Of a stretch of 58,781 bases of DNA, positions 16,311-24,644 are shown piece by piece. Source of the DNA: an uncultured Prevotella sp. (GTDB taxonomy: Bacteria > Bacteroidota > Bacteroidia > Bacteroidales > Bacteroidaceae). The position numbers and the translations under genes are program-made. The first letter of the stretch is position 1; the number at the start of each line of letters is the position of its first letter. The notes under the pieces are model-generated. The model was not told the origin of the DNA. It ran no database searches and saw only the letters and a program-made list of their open reading frames with translations. The DNA lies in NCBI GenBank assembly GCA_934272845.1, contig CAKQSF010000012.1:1-58781 (forward strand), read 5' to 3'.

Positions 16311-17249
16311 CTATTCTTGTCCAGTCACATTTGGTTTTGCCTTTGGTATCGTTGTATAATTAACATTTTCCCTACGATGTTCCGCAGGATTAAATCCCTT
16401 TTTCTTTATAGCAAAACGTGCCTTATCTCCGTCTTCTCGACGCTCCTTATACAGTTTTTGGAGTGGATTAGCAAAAGGAGCATCATACTCTTTTCTATTT
16501 CTGACTATGTCTGTAACTAAGAACAACGCTCTTAACACCCCTTCATAGTCTGACGCCACCACAGGAGCATCAATACCAGAAAGTAAGGTTAATTCTGATG
16601 TACCATCTGATACTTCTTCAAACTTATCTATACACTGAGCATCGCATACTGCTACTAACGCATCATAGGCAGGATATTCTACGTTTTCAAAATAAGCATC
16701 AACATCAACTGGCCCAAATACCTGTATTCCTTCTTTTTCTAATTCTGAAATAGCAATTGTTATTATATCTTTTTGCTTTTCTTCATCTATTGCAGCATCC
16801 TTAGCCGCTGCAACTGCAATACGGGGATTTAATATCATGAAATCACGTTTCAACGTCTTAAAGACTCTCCTTACATGCTTCATCAATGCCTCTTTCGTAA
16901 GCCGCATCTCGGCCTCATCAAGATCCATATTCCCCATAACTGATGTCATGCGCATTACATTATTTACATACATACAATACGCCTCCTGTACATCATCGCC
17001 ATCACAGTCTTTCAGTACATCTATTGCCGCGCGATTAAAAGGCAGACACACCACCCCTTCAACTTTTCCGTCACGACAGTCTTCTACAGCATCATTCAGA
17101 GCATCTTCCTCTGGCTCACCGTCTGCACCATATAGCAATATGCTGCACAGTTCCGATAACTCTTCCTCGGACAGCATTGCATTCAACATGGCACATTTCT
17201 CTTGCGGTGCATTTCCCGCAATGACTATATTGGGTAATCTTACACTCAT
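16311..17249 (-). CDS. Degenerate PdxA-like protein (probable pseudoenzyme)
   Basis: The intact 312-aa frame aligns by pattern with 4-hydroxythreonine-4-phosphate dehydrogenase: LPNIVIAGNAPQEK at the N-terminus, GKVEGVVCLPFNRAAI for the TAPINK region, NPRIAVAAAKDAA where PdxA has NPHAG, GPVDVDAYF, YDALVAVCDAQCIDKFEEV where PdxA has YHDQG, and the family C-terminus RNRKEY...ANPLQKLYKER. The three metal-binding histidines (GHTE, NPHAG and YHDQG motifs) are all absent, so dehydrogenase activity is very unlikely. It sits between rlmN (6 nt upstream) and the sigma-54 regulator, where Bacteroidales keep active pdxA. Confidence 0.82.
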   Translation of the reverse strand: MSVRLPNIVIAGNAPQEKCAMLNAMLSEEELSELCSILLYGADGEPEEDALNDAVEDCRDGKVEGVVCLPFNRAAIDVLKDCDGDDVQEAYCMYVNNVMRMTSVMGNMDLDEAEMRLTKEALMKHVRRVFKTLKRDFMILNPRIAVAAAKDAAIDEEKQKDIITIAISELEKEGIQVFGPVDVDAYFENVEYPAYDALVAVCDAQCIDKFEEVSDGTSELTLLSGIDAPVVASDYEGVLRALFLVTDIVRNRKEYDAPFANPLQKLYKERREDGDKARFAIKKKGFNPAEHRRENVNYTTIPKAKPNVTGQE

Positions 17250-17255
17250 AGTTTT

Positions 17256-18344
17256 CTATTCACCGTTTTTTCGTTCTTCTTCTATTTTCTTTGCTGTAGA
17301 CAGCAAACCACAAGCCGCAAAGATATCCTGTCCTCTTGACGCACGTATCGTTGTAAACAGCCCATGTTTTGTTAAATAGTCACGTAGCGTTTCCATTCTC
17401 TTCTCGTCACTTGTCTTCAAGTCTACTCCGGGAATGCTATGAAAACGTATTAAGTTGATGCGACAATCCAAACCATCAAGCAATTTCACAATCTCTCTTG
17501 CATGAGTCATCGAGTCATTTAGTCCATCGAATACAATGTACTCAAACGACAATCTGCGCTGCCTTGATGTATCTTCCTGCCATGATGCACTACCATGGTC
17601 TTGTCTTCTGAAAGCGGGATATGTCTTCAAGAGCTCTACGGTCTCTGCTATCGGCATTGCTTTCTCTGCTGGCATCAACTTCATGCGCTGTTCATGTAAT
17701 GGCGAGTGCAGTGATATTGCTACATGACAATTACTCTCGTCAAGGAATCTCTTTAACTTGCCACGTACTCCAACCGAACTTACCGTTATACGCTTAGGAC
17801 TCCATGCGTAACCCCAATCTGCGGTCAACACCTCTGTTGCTTTCAGTACATTGTCAAGGTTATCCATAGGTTCTCCCTGCCCCATGAAGACAATATTTGT
17901 AAGTTTCTCACGTTCTGGCAGTGAATAGATCTGATTCAATATATCCGTCACCGTCAGCGAACCTTCATAACCTTGCTTTCCTGTTTGACAGAAGAGGCAA
18001 TTCATCTTACATCCAACTTGACACGACACACATAGCGTGGCCCTGTCACGGTCTGGTATATACACCGTCTCTACAAATTTGCCCGAGGCAGTAGGAAACA
18101 AATACTTTATTGTTCCATCAACTGAATGTTGAGCATCAATAGGTGCCATTGCGCCTATTGTATATTCTTCTGCCAAACGCTCTCTATTTCGTTTTGACAC
18201 GTTTGTCATCTCATCAATTGACATAACATGACCACTATACAACCATTGCGCTATCTGCTTGGCTGTAAAGGCTGGCATATTCATTTGCGCAACAACCTCC
18301 TTGAGCTCACTAACAGAAAGCCCAAGGAGGTTTTTACGCTCCAT
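17256..18344 (-). CDS. rlmN: Dual-specificity 23S rRNA/tRNA adenine C2 methyltransferase
   Basis: This radical-SAM enzyme methylates A2503 of 23S rRNA and A37 of some tRNAs. The ATG at 18344 (MERKNLLGLS) is chosen; a longer frame to 18437 would include an unrelated N-terminal extension crossing a repeat element. The 362-aa protein has the cluster motif CKMNCLFC (112-119), GQGEPMDN, the ITVSSVG strand, SLHSP and the C-terminal catalytic Cys in ACGLLS. A short insertion with QDHGSASWQEDTSRQRR is present near residue 250. It heads the conserved block with the pdxA-like gene 6 nt downstream. Confidence 0.95.
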   Translation of the reverse strand: MERKNLLGLSVSELKEVVAQMNMPAFTAKQIAQWLYSGHVMSIDEMTNVSKRNRERLAEEYTIGAMAPIDAQHSVDGTIKYLFPTASGKFVETVYIPDRDRATLCVSCQVGCKMNCLFCQTGKQGYEGSLTVTDILNQIYSLPEREKLTNIVFMGQGEPMDNLDNVLKATEVLTADWGYAWSPKRITVSSVGVRGKLKRFLDESNCHVAISLHSPLHEQRMKLMPAEKAMPIAETVELLKTYPAFRRQDHGSASWQEDTSRQRRLSFEYIVFDGLNDSMTHAREIVKLLDGLDCRINLIRFHSIPGVDLKTSDEKRMETLRDYLTKHGLFTTIRASRGQDIFAACGLLSTAKKIEEERKNGE

Positions 18345-18409
18345 ATTATTTTGTTCGTTGTTCTGCAATATTTTACGCTTTAATTTAGCAAGCACCTTTG
18401 TCACATTAA

Positions 18410-18604
18410 GTGACGGTAAAAAAATAACTTGGTACAATTTAACGGAATAAATAGTACATATAGTATTGTTGCCTTGTCACATCTTTTTGGATATTTTGAA
18501 GCCATTCATCAGTCACAATGCATGGCATTGCTCCTTCTTCATGTCTCCAAACTATCTCAAAAATATATGACATAAATTATACCAATTTATTTTTTCACCG
18601 TCAC
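18410..18604. mobile_element. MITE-like element with 31-bp terminal inverted repeats (family 2, full copy)
   Basis: The left end, starting GTGACGGTAAAAAAATAACT (18410-18440), matches the inverted right end (18574-18604) at 28 of 31 positions. The 195-bp element contains almost nothing but one 44-codon frame on the minus strand. A 45-bp related sequence with both termini is at 22881-22925. No transposase is present. It occupies the 281-bp gap between the pectate lyase gene and rlmN. Confidence 0.7.
18439..18573 (-). CDS. 44-aa ORF inside the MITE-like element
   Basis: ATG at 18573-18571 touches the right arm; TAA at 18441-18439 lies in the left arm. The product starts MSYIFEIVWRHEEGAMPCIV and ends QQYYMYYLFR. 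Its composition is protein-like (Trp, His, Cys) but there is no clear ribosome site or promoter and I recognise no family. It may be a passenger peptide or chance. Confidence 0.3.
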   Translation of the reverse strand: MSYIFEIVWRHEEGAMPCIVTDEWLQNIQKDVTRQQYYMYYLFR

Positions 18605-18625
18605 TAAGTACTCACTTATTTACCA

Positions 18626-20812
18626 CTATTTATTAATATAGACCTTGCCGTTCTTCACCACAATGCCCTTATAACTCTTGCTCACACGCTGTCCCGCTGC
18701 ATTATATATATTATTGTCGCGCAACATTGTGTTTGCCACCCTCACATTCTTTACTGCTGTCGGTGTTACGCAGTTCAATGTTATCGTCGCTACTATCTGC
18801 TTACCACCAGGTGTGAATGTAAACGTGCCTGATGCATTATTTGCAGGTATTGTATTTGATGCCATAACATATTCCGTAGCACTTTTCTTCATTGGGAACA
18901 CGTATTTCGTCTCACCAAAGTTCGTTCCATTCAACTCACTGATATAAGCATCCGTTCCTTCATAGTTGTCATATCCATTCATCGTCACATCCTTCAATAC
19001 GAATCCATCAGGTATGCTGACAGTATACTGTACGCCAGCCGAATACTTTACGCCATCTTCCTTACCAATTCCATAACTCTTGCTTTTTTCATTAGTTACT
19101 GTTACGGTATATCCATTGTCTTCAAAGGTATAAACAGAAGATGTTGACGCCGTATTGGTTGATGCCGCCAGAGTTATTGATACTTCTTGTCCTTCTACAG
19201 GCTTATTCTCTACCACCTTCAGTTCTGGCCAATACTCTTCATAGTTAGCCTCACCGTCAGCGCAGCCTGCCTTCATTATATCCTCAACGAGACTATTGGC
19301 ATACATCTCAAGATTCGTGTACTGACCATTGGCATCCATAGTGCACTTCTTAGCATCTGAAGCGTCATTAGGATTCAGTCCCCACTTCTCTTCCCATTCA
19401 TCAGGCATACCGTCACCATCGGTATCGAAGTTTGCTGGACGTGAACTACTCTCAAACGTTTCTTCTGTGTATCCATTTACATCAGCAACGACATCGATAA
19501 TACCAGGCTTGTTCGTTACGGAGCCTTTATACTTTGCAGTACCTGTGAGTGCCTCTTCCGCATAACGAGCATCTACATCATCACGAACGTATGACGCTCC
19601 CGCATAGTCAAGAACTTTATTGAACGCAACCTCTGCGGTATGTGTAGTGACATTACCCGTAGGAGCCGCCTCGTCCATTTTTATCTGTACATACTTTGTA
19701 CCGTTAACGTCAATAGATGGAGCATCATCACCATATAGATTGTTAGCGTCCTTGCTGTACTTATATCCATTTCTTGTAAGAACCCCGCTATCATATTCTA
19801 CGCCATCCCAGTCTCTGTTCTCTTTCTTTACACCAGCTGTCGTTAACGTTGTATTACCAGAGATGAAATAACGGCTTGTCATTCCGTAATACTCTGGATG
19901 ACCTGAGTCTGAGTTACCTGCTTCTGAAACCGTTACGAGTGTTACTCTTTCCTGATTGCCACTTCCACATGGTCCTGCCTTATAGAAGTTATTGACGATA
20001 TTTATCTGTCCGCCACCAGGACCTCCATAACATGTTCCCTGCGCATTATACATCACACAATTGCGGAAGTCTACGTTCTCTGCCTGTGTTGGCGTAGCCC
20101 ACTTATATTTAGCGTAATCATAGTTAGATGTATACCCTGTCCAACCATAACGTGCACCATTGAAGCGCGGACCACGATTTGCCACATGAGCAATCATATT
20201 ATGGTGAAAACTTGCGAGTTTTCCACCCCATATTCCTCCATATCCGTGTGCACCCTTGTCGTGTCCCGCATTTGTTAGACTCTCCGCAACGGTGCACCAC
20301 TGCATGGTGAAGTTATTATTGTCATAGAATGATGCTACTTCATCTATACTCCAAGAGAAAGAGCAGTGGTCAAAGATAATGCCTGTCTTGTGTCTCTGTG
20401 TAGAGGCATCAGCACCATCGTTTACGTCTTTTTCTTGTCCACGACGTATTCGCAAGAAACGTATTATATTATTACTACCAGGGTTAACTGTATAGTATCG
20501 CACAGTAATACCATTTCCCGGTGCAGTTTGTCCAAGTATTGTTGTGTTGTCACCTATTGTCAAATTAGACGCTAACGCCACTACGCCACCGACATCAAAC
20601 ACTACTATTTTCTTAGTATTGCCTTTCACTGCCTCTCGCAATGAGCCTGTACCTTTATCATTCAAGTTTGTCACGTGACGTATCTCTCCGCCACGTCCAC
20701 CTGTTACGTAACGTCCATGTCCCTCAGCACCAGGGAAAGCTGGTGTCTGCGCCATCGTTACTGTAGAGGCTGTCGCTGCGCCAAGCAGCAGGGTTAGTAT
20801 CTTCTTATCCAT
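18626..20812 (-). CDS. Secreted pectate lyase, PL1-like
   Basis: The 728-aa protein has a signal peptide (about 1-21) and then a right-handed beta-helix lyase domain with the PL1-type pattern FPGAEGHGRYVTGGRGG, VTNLNDKGTGSLREAV, ILGQTAPG, FDHCSFSWSID and a GGPGGG stretch. A DTDGDGMPDEWEEKWG segment (about 455-470) is a dockerin/thrombospondin-3-like calcium loop. A beta-sandwich region of about 150 residues follows. The last 27 residues (IYNAAGQRVS..GIVVKNGKVYINK) resemble a type IX secretion sorting domain. It would cleave polygalacturonate outside the cell. It has its own sigma promoter and no SusC/D neighbours. Confidence 0.88.
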   Translation of the reverse strand: MDKKILTLLLGAATASTVTMAQTPAFPGAEGHGRYVTGGRGGEIRHVTNLNDKGTGSLREAVKGNTKKIVVFDVGGVVALASNLTIGDNTTILGQTAPGNGITVRYYTVNPGSNNIIRFLRIRRGQEKDVNDGADASTQRHKTGIIFDHCSFSWSIDEVASFYDNNNFTMQWCTVAESLTNAGHDKGAHGYGGIWGGKLASFHHNMIAHVANRGPRFNGARYGWTGYTSNYDYAKYKWATPTQAENVDFRNCVMYNAQGTCYGGPGGGQINIVNNFYKAGPCGSGNQERVTLVTVSEAGNSDSGHPEYYGMTSRYFISGNTTLTTAGVKKENRDWDGVEYDSGVLTRNGYKYSKDANNLYGDDAPSIDVNGTKYVQIKMDEAAPTGNVTTHTAEVAFNKVLDYAGASYVRDDVDARYAEEALTGTAKYKGSVTNKPGIIDVVADVNGYTEETFESSSRPANFDTDGDGMPDEWEEKWGLNPNDASDAKKCTMDANGQYTNLEMYANSLVEDIMKAGCADGEANYEEYWPELKVVENKPVEGQEVSITLAASTNTASTSSVYTFEDNGYTVTVTNEKSKSYGIGKEDGVKYSAGVQYTVSIPDGFVLKDVTMNGYDNYEGTDAYISELNGTNFGETKYVFPMKKSATEYVMASNTIPANNASGTFTFTPGGKQIVATITLNCVTPTAVKNVRVANTMLRDNNIYNAAGQRVSKSYKGIVVKNGKVYINK

Positions 20813-20871
20813 TTCGGTTCTTTTTGATAGTTAGTATGTTCGGTTGGTTTACTTTTGTAAAGTAATTTTTG

Positions 20872-20903
20872 CAAAGTTACGACTTTTTCCTTTATAATGC
20901 AAA
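20872..20903 (-). promoter_or_regulatory. Pectate lyase promoter
   Basis: On the minus strand TTTG (20903-20900), 20 nt, then TAACTTTG (20879-20872): a full Bacteroidetes consensus, 60 nt before the ATG. Confidence 0.8.
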
Positions 20904-20923
20904 CAATACTCAAAAAAACTTTG

Positions 20924-20931
20924 TAACTTTG
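20924..20931 (+). promoter_or_regulatory. -7 promoter element of the Nudix gene
   Basis: TAACTTTG, 64 nt before the start at 20996; divergent from the pectate lyase promoter. Confidence 0.6.
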
Positions 20932-20995
20932 CAGAACTGATACTTTTTCTTCTTTGAAAGAATATATCATAATTTTTTTGAAGTAACACCTGAAT

Positions 20996-21556
20996 ATGAT
21001 AAGCAAACCAGAAAACAGAAAATGGAAAGTGCTTGAGAGTAAGAAACTCCTTAACAAAGGCACATGGATGAATTTAAGAGAGGAGAAAGTGCAACTTCCC
21101 TCTGGTACCATTGTGCCTGAATGGTTTATCCTTGAATTTCCTGACTGGGTAAATGTCATTGCCATTACGAAGAATGGCGATTTTGTTATGGAAGACCAAT
21201 ACCGCCACGGCATTGGAGAAACGCACTACGAACTCGTTGCTGGCGTGATAGATGCTGGCGAGACGCCTCTTGAAGCTGCTCAAAGGGAACTTAGCGAAGA
21301 GACGGGGTATGGCGGAGGCAAATGGGAACTTTTCATGACGCTCTCGCCTAACCCTACGAATCACACTAACCGCAGTTACACGTTCCTTGCCACTGGGGTT
21401 GAGAAACTTAGCGAACAGCATCAAGAAAAAACTGAAGATATTCACGTTGATATTTTTTCACGTGATGATGTTAAACAAATTCTTGAATCTGGCGAGATTA
21501 TACAGGCACTCCACGCTGCACCGCTATGGAAGTATTTTGCCAACACAGATAAATAG
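20996..21556 (+). CDS. Nudix hydrolase (ADP-ribose pyrophosphatase-like)
   Basis: The 186-aa protein has a complete Nudix box at residues 83-105 (G-x5-E-x7-REL-x-EE-x-GY). The preceding strand YRHGIGETHYELVAG contains the E-x3-G pattern of ADP-sugar pyrophosphatases, and the length fits. It probably hydrolyses ADP-ribose or other NDP-X compounds in the cytosol. It is first of three closely spaced rightward genes (21 nt to the next). Confidence 0.88.
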   Translation: MISKPENRKWKVLESKKLLNKGTWMNLREEKVQLPSGTIVPEWFILEFPDWVNVIAITKNGDFVMEDQYRHGIGETHYELVAGVIDAGETPLEAAQRELSEETGYGGGKWELFMTLSPNPTNHTNRSYTFLATGVEKLSEQHQEKTEDIHVDIFSRDDVKQILESGEIIQALHAAPLWKYFANTDK

Positions 21557-21576
21557 AAACATAAGAATAATGAATA

Positions 21577-22053
21577 ATGAATAACGAAGTACCCAACACT
21601 CCAATCCTTAACGACCACAACAAGGAGGAATATCGTCCTGCTCACACTGCCGAACATTTGCTCAACCAGGTTATGGTAAGGAAATTCGGATGTGAACGCT
21701 CAAAGAACGCGCATATAGAACGTAAGAAGTCAAAAATAAACTATAATCTTGCCCATTGCCCTACTCCTAAACAGATACAGGAGATTGAAGAGAGAATGAA
21801 CGACCTCATTGCGCAAGACCTGCCTGTGACTTATGAGTTTGTAACTCGTGAAAATATCCCCGAAGGCGTAAAACTTGACAAACTGCCTGAAGACGCGTCA
21901 GATACTCTGCGCATTGTTCGCATCGGCGAGTATGACATCTGTCCCTGCATAGGACAACACGTCAATTCTACAGGCGAAATTGGTTTCTTTCACATAACAT
22001 CAACAAGTTACAATAACGGTTCGTTCAGAATTGTTTTCAAAGTCAAAGTGTAA
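21577..22053 (+). CDS. AlaX-like alanyl-tRNA editing domain protein
   Basis: The 158-aa stand-alone editing domain has the zinc motif HTAEH (23-27) and the second ligand pair in CPCIGQH (C124, H128). This is the H-x3-H / C-x3-H arrangement of AlaRS/ThrRS second additional domains. Such proteins clear mischarged Ser- or Gly-tRNA(Ala) in trans. The start is the ATG at 21577; there is no membrane segment. It lies between the Nudix gene and the TerB-DnaJ gene, likely one transcript. Confidence 0.85.
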   Translation: MNNEVPNTPILNDHNKEEYRPAHTAEHLLNQVMVRKFGCERSKNAHIERKKSKINYNLAHCPTPKQIQEIEERMNDLIAQDLPVTYEFVTRENIPEGVKLDKLPEDASDTLRIVRIGEYDICPCIGQHVNSTGEIGFFHITSTSYNNGSFRIVFKVKV

Positions 22054-22074
22054 CCAAACAACCAAACAACTACA

Positions 22075-22866
22075 ATGGCATACGGAAAATGGATTGGCGC
22101 AGCCATCGGCGCTTTTAGCGGTGGTGTCCTCGGAGCATTAGCAGGCTACGCTATCGGCAGTCTATTCGACAAGGCTGTAGAAACAGGCAAGCAAGACTTT
22201 AACCCTGACGACACATCCCATGCTTTCAGCGAAAATGAACGTCAGCGCAGAGAAGAGGAGGCACGCAACGGTTTCTTGTTCTCACTAATGGTACTGTCCG
22301 CTCATATCATTCAGGCAGACGGCAAGATTATGCACTCTGAGATGGAGACGGTGCGACGTTTTCTTCGCAACAACTTCGGCTATGCAGCGGAACAACAGGG
22401 CAACGACATTCTCCTTCGATTGTTCGACTATCGCAAGCAGTATGGTGAAGCATTATGGAACAGACAGATACGTGAGGCTTGTCTGCAAATGCGTAGCATT
22501 ATGCCTGACGAGCATCGTTTACAGTTGCTTGCTTTCCTTGCTGAGATAGTAAAAGCAGACGGCAACATACACCCCGATGAAATTTCTGCCATGCACGATA
22601 TTGCCTCACTGTTAGGCTTTAATACTAACATTATCAACCAATTACTATCACTTGGCTGTACTAACATAAATGACGCATACATGGTGTTAGGTGTTTCCCC
22701 TGATGCAACAGACGATGAAGTACGTAAGGCATATCGCGACATGGTAAAACGAAATCACCCTGACCTTGTAGCAACGCTTGGAGAGGATGTAAAAGAAGCA
22801 GCCAAGAAAAAGATGCAAGAAATTAATGAGGCGAAAGAAAAGATTTTTAAGGAAAGAGGAATGTAA
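22075..22866 (+). CDS. TerB-DnaJ co-chaperone (DjlA-like)
   Basis: The 263-aa protein has an N-terminal glycine-rich hydrophobic segment (about 6-30, IGAAIGAFSGGVLGALAGYA). A TerB-type helical domain (about 70-190, two acidic ADGKIMHSE / ADGNIHPDE motifs) and a C-terminal J domain (about 200-263) follow, with HPD at 228-230. It resembles DjlA, a membrane-attached stimulator of DnaK. It is last in a three-gene run and is followed by a strong terminator. Confidence 0.85.
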   Translation: MAYGKWIGAAIGAFSGGVLGALAGYAIGSLFDKAVETGKQDFNPDDTSHAFSENERQRREEEARNGFLFSLMVLSAHIIQADGKIMHSEMETVRRFLRNNFGYAAEQQGNDILLRLFDYRKQYGEALWNRQIREACLQMRSIMPDEHRLQLLAFLAEIVKADGNIHPDEISAMHDIASLLGFNTNIINQLLSLGCTNINDAYMVLGVSPDATDDEVRKAYRDMVKRNHPDLVATLGEDVKEAAKKKMQEINEAKEKIFKERGM

Positions 22867-22880
22867 TCCGTTTCCTATAT

Positions 22881-22925
22881 GTGACGGTGAAAAAACAAAT
22901 TGTGCCAAGTTATTTTTTTCGTCAC
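22881..22925. mobile_element. Deleted copy of the MITE-like element (family 2)
   Basis: Read on the minus strand this is GTGACG + AAAAAAATAACTTGGCACAA..., the left arm of 18410-18440 with a 2-bp deletion. It runs straight into the last 16 bp of the opposite arm (CACCGTCAC end). It thus keeps both termini but no interior. Confidence 0.65.
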
Positions 22926-22940
22926 TATACCAGTAAAAAC

Positions 22941-22989
22941 GAATACAGCGTTCAACAGTAAATTATCTCTCTGTTGTAACGCTGTATTC
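22941..22989. terminator. Bidirectional terminator
   Basis: GAATACAGCGTTCAACAG (22941-22958) pairs with CTGTTG-T-AACGCTGTATTC (22971-22989) with one bulge. It separates the rightward dnaJ-like gene from the leftward fic locus. A 25-codon minus-strand frame (23002-23079, MDLSHHFISLNGESYAFAAE...) lies beside it and may be a gene remnant. Confidence 0.8.
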
Positions 22990-23113
22990 TTGTTTACTCC
23001 CCTACTCTGAACGAACATCTTCTGCCGCAAAAGCATAAGACTCTCCATTGAGCGATATGAAATGATGTGATAAATCCATATCGGAATCTTGATTAGTATT
23101 TAAATAAGCAACA

Positions 23114-24256
23114 TCATTTTCCCAATTCATTATATACCGCCAGTCCTTTCACTGTCAAAAGGTATTTCTGGCGAGGATGACGGGGAGAGTTGGGATATTT
23201 CATCTTTATCAGGCCTTCTGTAATGGCTGGCGTAAGAGAGTATTCAAGGAAATTGGGGCGGTTCTTCAGTCCAACAGCTTCCATCATTTCCTTTACGCTC
23301 TTTTCATCTGTACCTATCGCAAGAATTAACCGCTTTATATTTTCCGATAACTTTGATATAGTTTCGTCAAAACTTGTACGGGTACTTGTATGGGCGCTTG
23401 TATGGGTATCGGCAACATCTGCATATCCAATCAGCATGTAGCGGTTCTTCAACTCATTATGTTCTCCTAACATTAAATTACGGAAGAACCTAATGAGAAA
23501 AGATTTGTTGGGTTCTATACCCTTTGACGGATTACGATAGTTTGCACGAACAAGGGCATTGCGGAAGTACCACGAATTGTCGGCAAACAAATCGTTGTCC
23601 ACCTTGAATCCGATAGAGCGCAGATATTTGATGACAAACACCGCCGTTGTTCTTGTATTGCCTTCACGAAACAGGTGGTTTTGCCACAGCGAGGTAACGA
23701 AGTCAACAATATGTCTGATGACTTCATCCGTTGCAAGTCCTTTATAACTGAATTCTTTTTCTTGCTGAATGTCATATCGCAACGCCATCATGATGTCGGC
23801 CGCACGACCATACACAACGCTATCGCCCTGTAACACCCATTCCTTTTTGCTGATGTCATAGGGGCGCACCTCACCGGCATGTTTGAATACTCCCTCAAAC
23901 AAGTGCCTATGTATATTCAAGAACTCCAATGCTGTAAACGAGAAAGACTGCTCACTCAGTAGCTTGGCTATATTGGCTGCCACACGGTCGGCTTCTTCCT
24001 TTTCGGCATCGTCCTCGTCATGCGTAGTTTTATTTACATAGTAAGACTTCAACTGCTCACGCACATCGTCGATAGTAATATCGCCCTCAATATGCTTGAC
24101 AGCCGTCTCTTTCAGATAGTCAGAAACCCTCAGCCCGTCAACATCCTGCAGACCGATAGCCGTGCGTCAAGCCGAAGCCCTCTCACGCTTATGCGGTTCT
24201 GCCACACGCTCATAGGCTACGAAATCTATGTATAGTTGCTTATTCTTGTCTGTCAT
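23114..24256 (-). pseudogene. Fic family gene with in-frame TGA at codon 30
   Basis: From the ATG at 24256 (MTDKNKQLYIDFVAYERV...) the frame continues without shift to 23114, 380 codons, except for TGA at 24169-24167. The relative at 56388 reads AIVWGTAIGLQ where this gene reads ASA-stop-RTAIGLQ, so a conserved Trp codon (TGG) became TGA. The rest encodes an intact Fic core (HLFREGNTRTT), a THTS repeat linker and a C-terminal winged helix ending KYLLTVKGLAVYNELGK. A restart at MREQLKSYYV (24064) would give 316 aa. It is a recent nonsense mutation, a restart product or a sequencing error. Confidence 0.75.
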
Positions 24257-24260
24257 TGAT

Positions 24261-24630
24261 TTATTTCTTATCTTCGCCAAACAACCGTTCTATTTGTTTG
24301 TCAAAATCAGACATTATTTCACGATCTTGTATGACACTGGAAATTTTCGTATTCTGTCGAGATTGTACAATTTGTCCGAAGGTATTCGAATTTTTCTAAT
24401 AGCATCGGACAAATGGATTTCTCCGCTTTTGTCTAGTTGGTCAAGATAGTAGGCACGTCTTTATACATAAGCATAACTGACTCCATGCTTCGCACTGCTA
24501 CATCTGGTGTCATCGTATAGCCAAAGTATTGTTGGGCTACTTTTACACTTTCTTTCTTCTTGTCGGCATTCATGGCAACAGCCATGCAAGCAGTGCGGGA
24601 CAAGCGAATAAGACCAAAAGTGCTTATATT
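24261..24630 (-). pseudogene. Fragmented accessory gene, three pieces in different frames
   Basis: Three overlapping minus-strand frames each look protein-like. 24630-24433 encodes NISTFGLIRLSRTACMAVAM through VRSMESVMLMYKDVPT. 24460-24314 encodes RRAYYLDQLDKSGEIHLSDA through KLYNLDRIRKF. 24314-24261 encodes MSDFDKQIERLFGEDKK. Alternative frames in the overlap (SSVIQDREIMSDFDKQ) suggest one original reading frame broken by at least two indels. The last stop lies 4 nt before the fic start. I do not recognise the family; the surroundings suggest an antitoxin or defence accessory gene. Confidence 0.5.
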
Positions 24631-24644
24631 TCAGTATTTCTAAT

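Noticed and set aside
18345..18437. N-terminal extension of RlmN to 18437
   Set aside because: It runs through the terminal repeat of the MITE-like element and has no family similarity; the ATG at 18344 matches the usual N-terminus.
24164..24172. TGA in fic as a selenocysteine codon
   Set aside because: The homologous residue is Trp, there is no adjacent selenocysteine insertion hairpin evident and the family is not a selenoprotein family.
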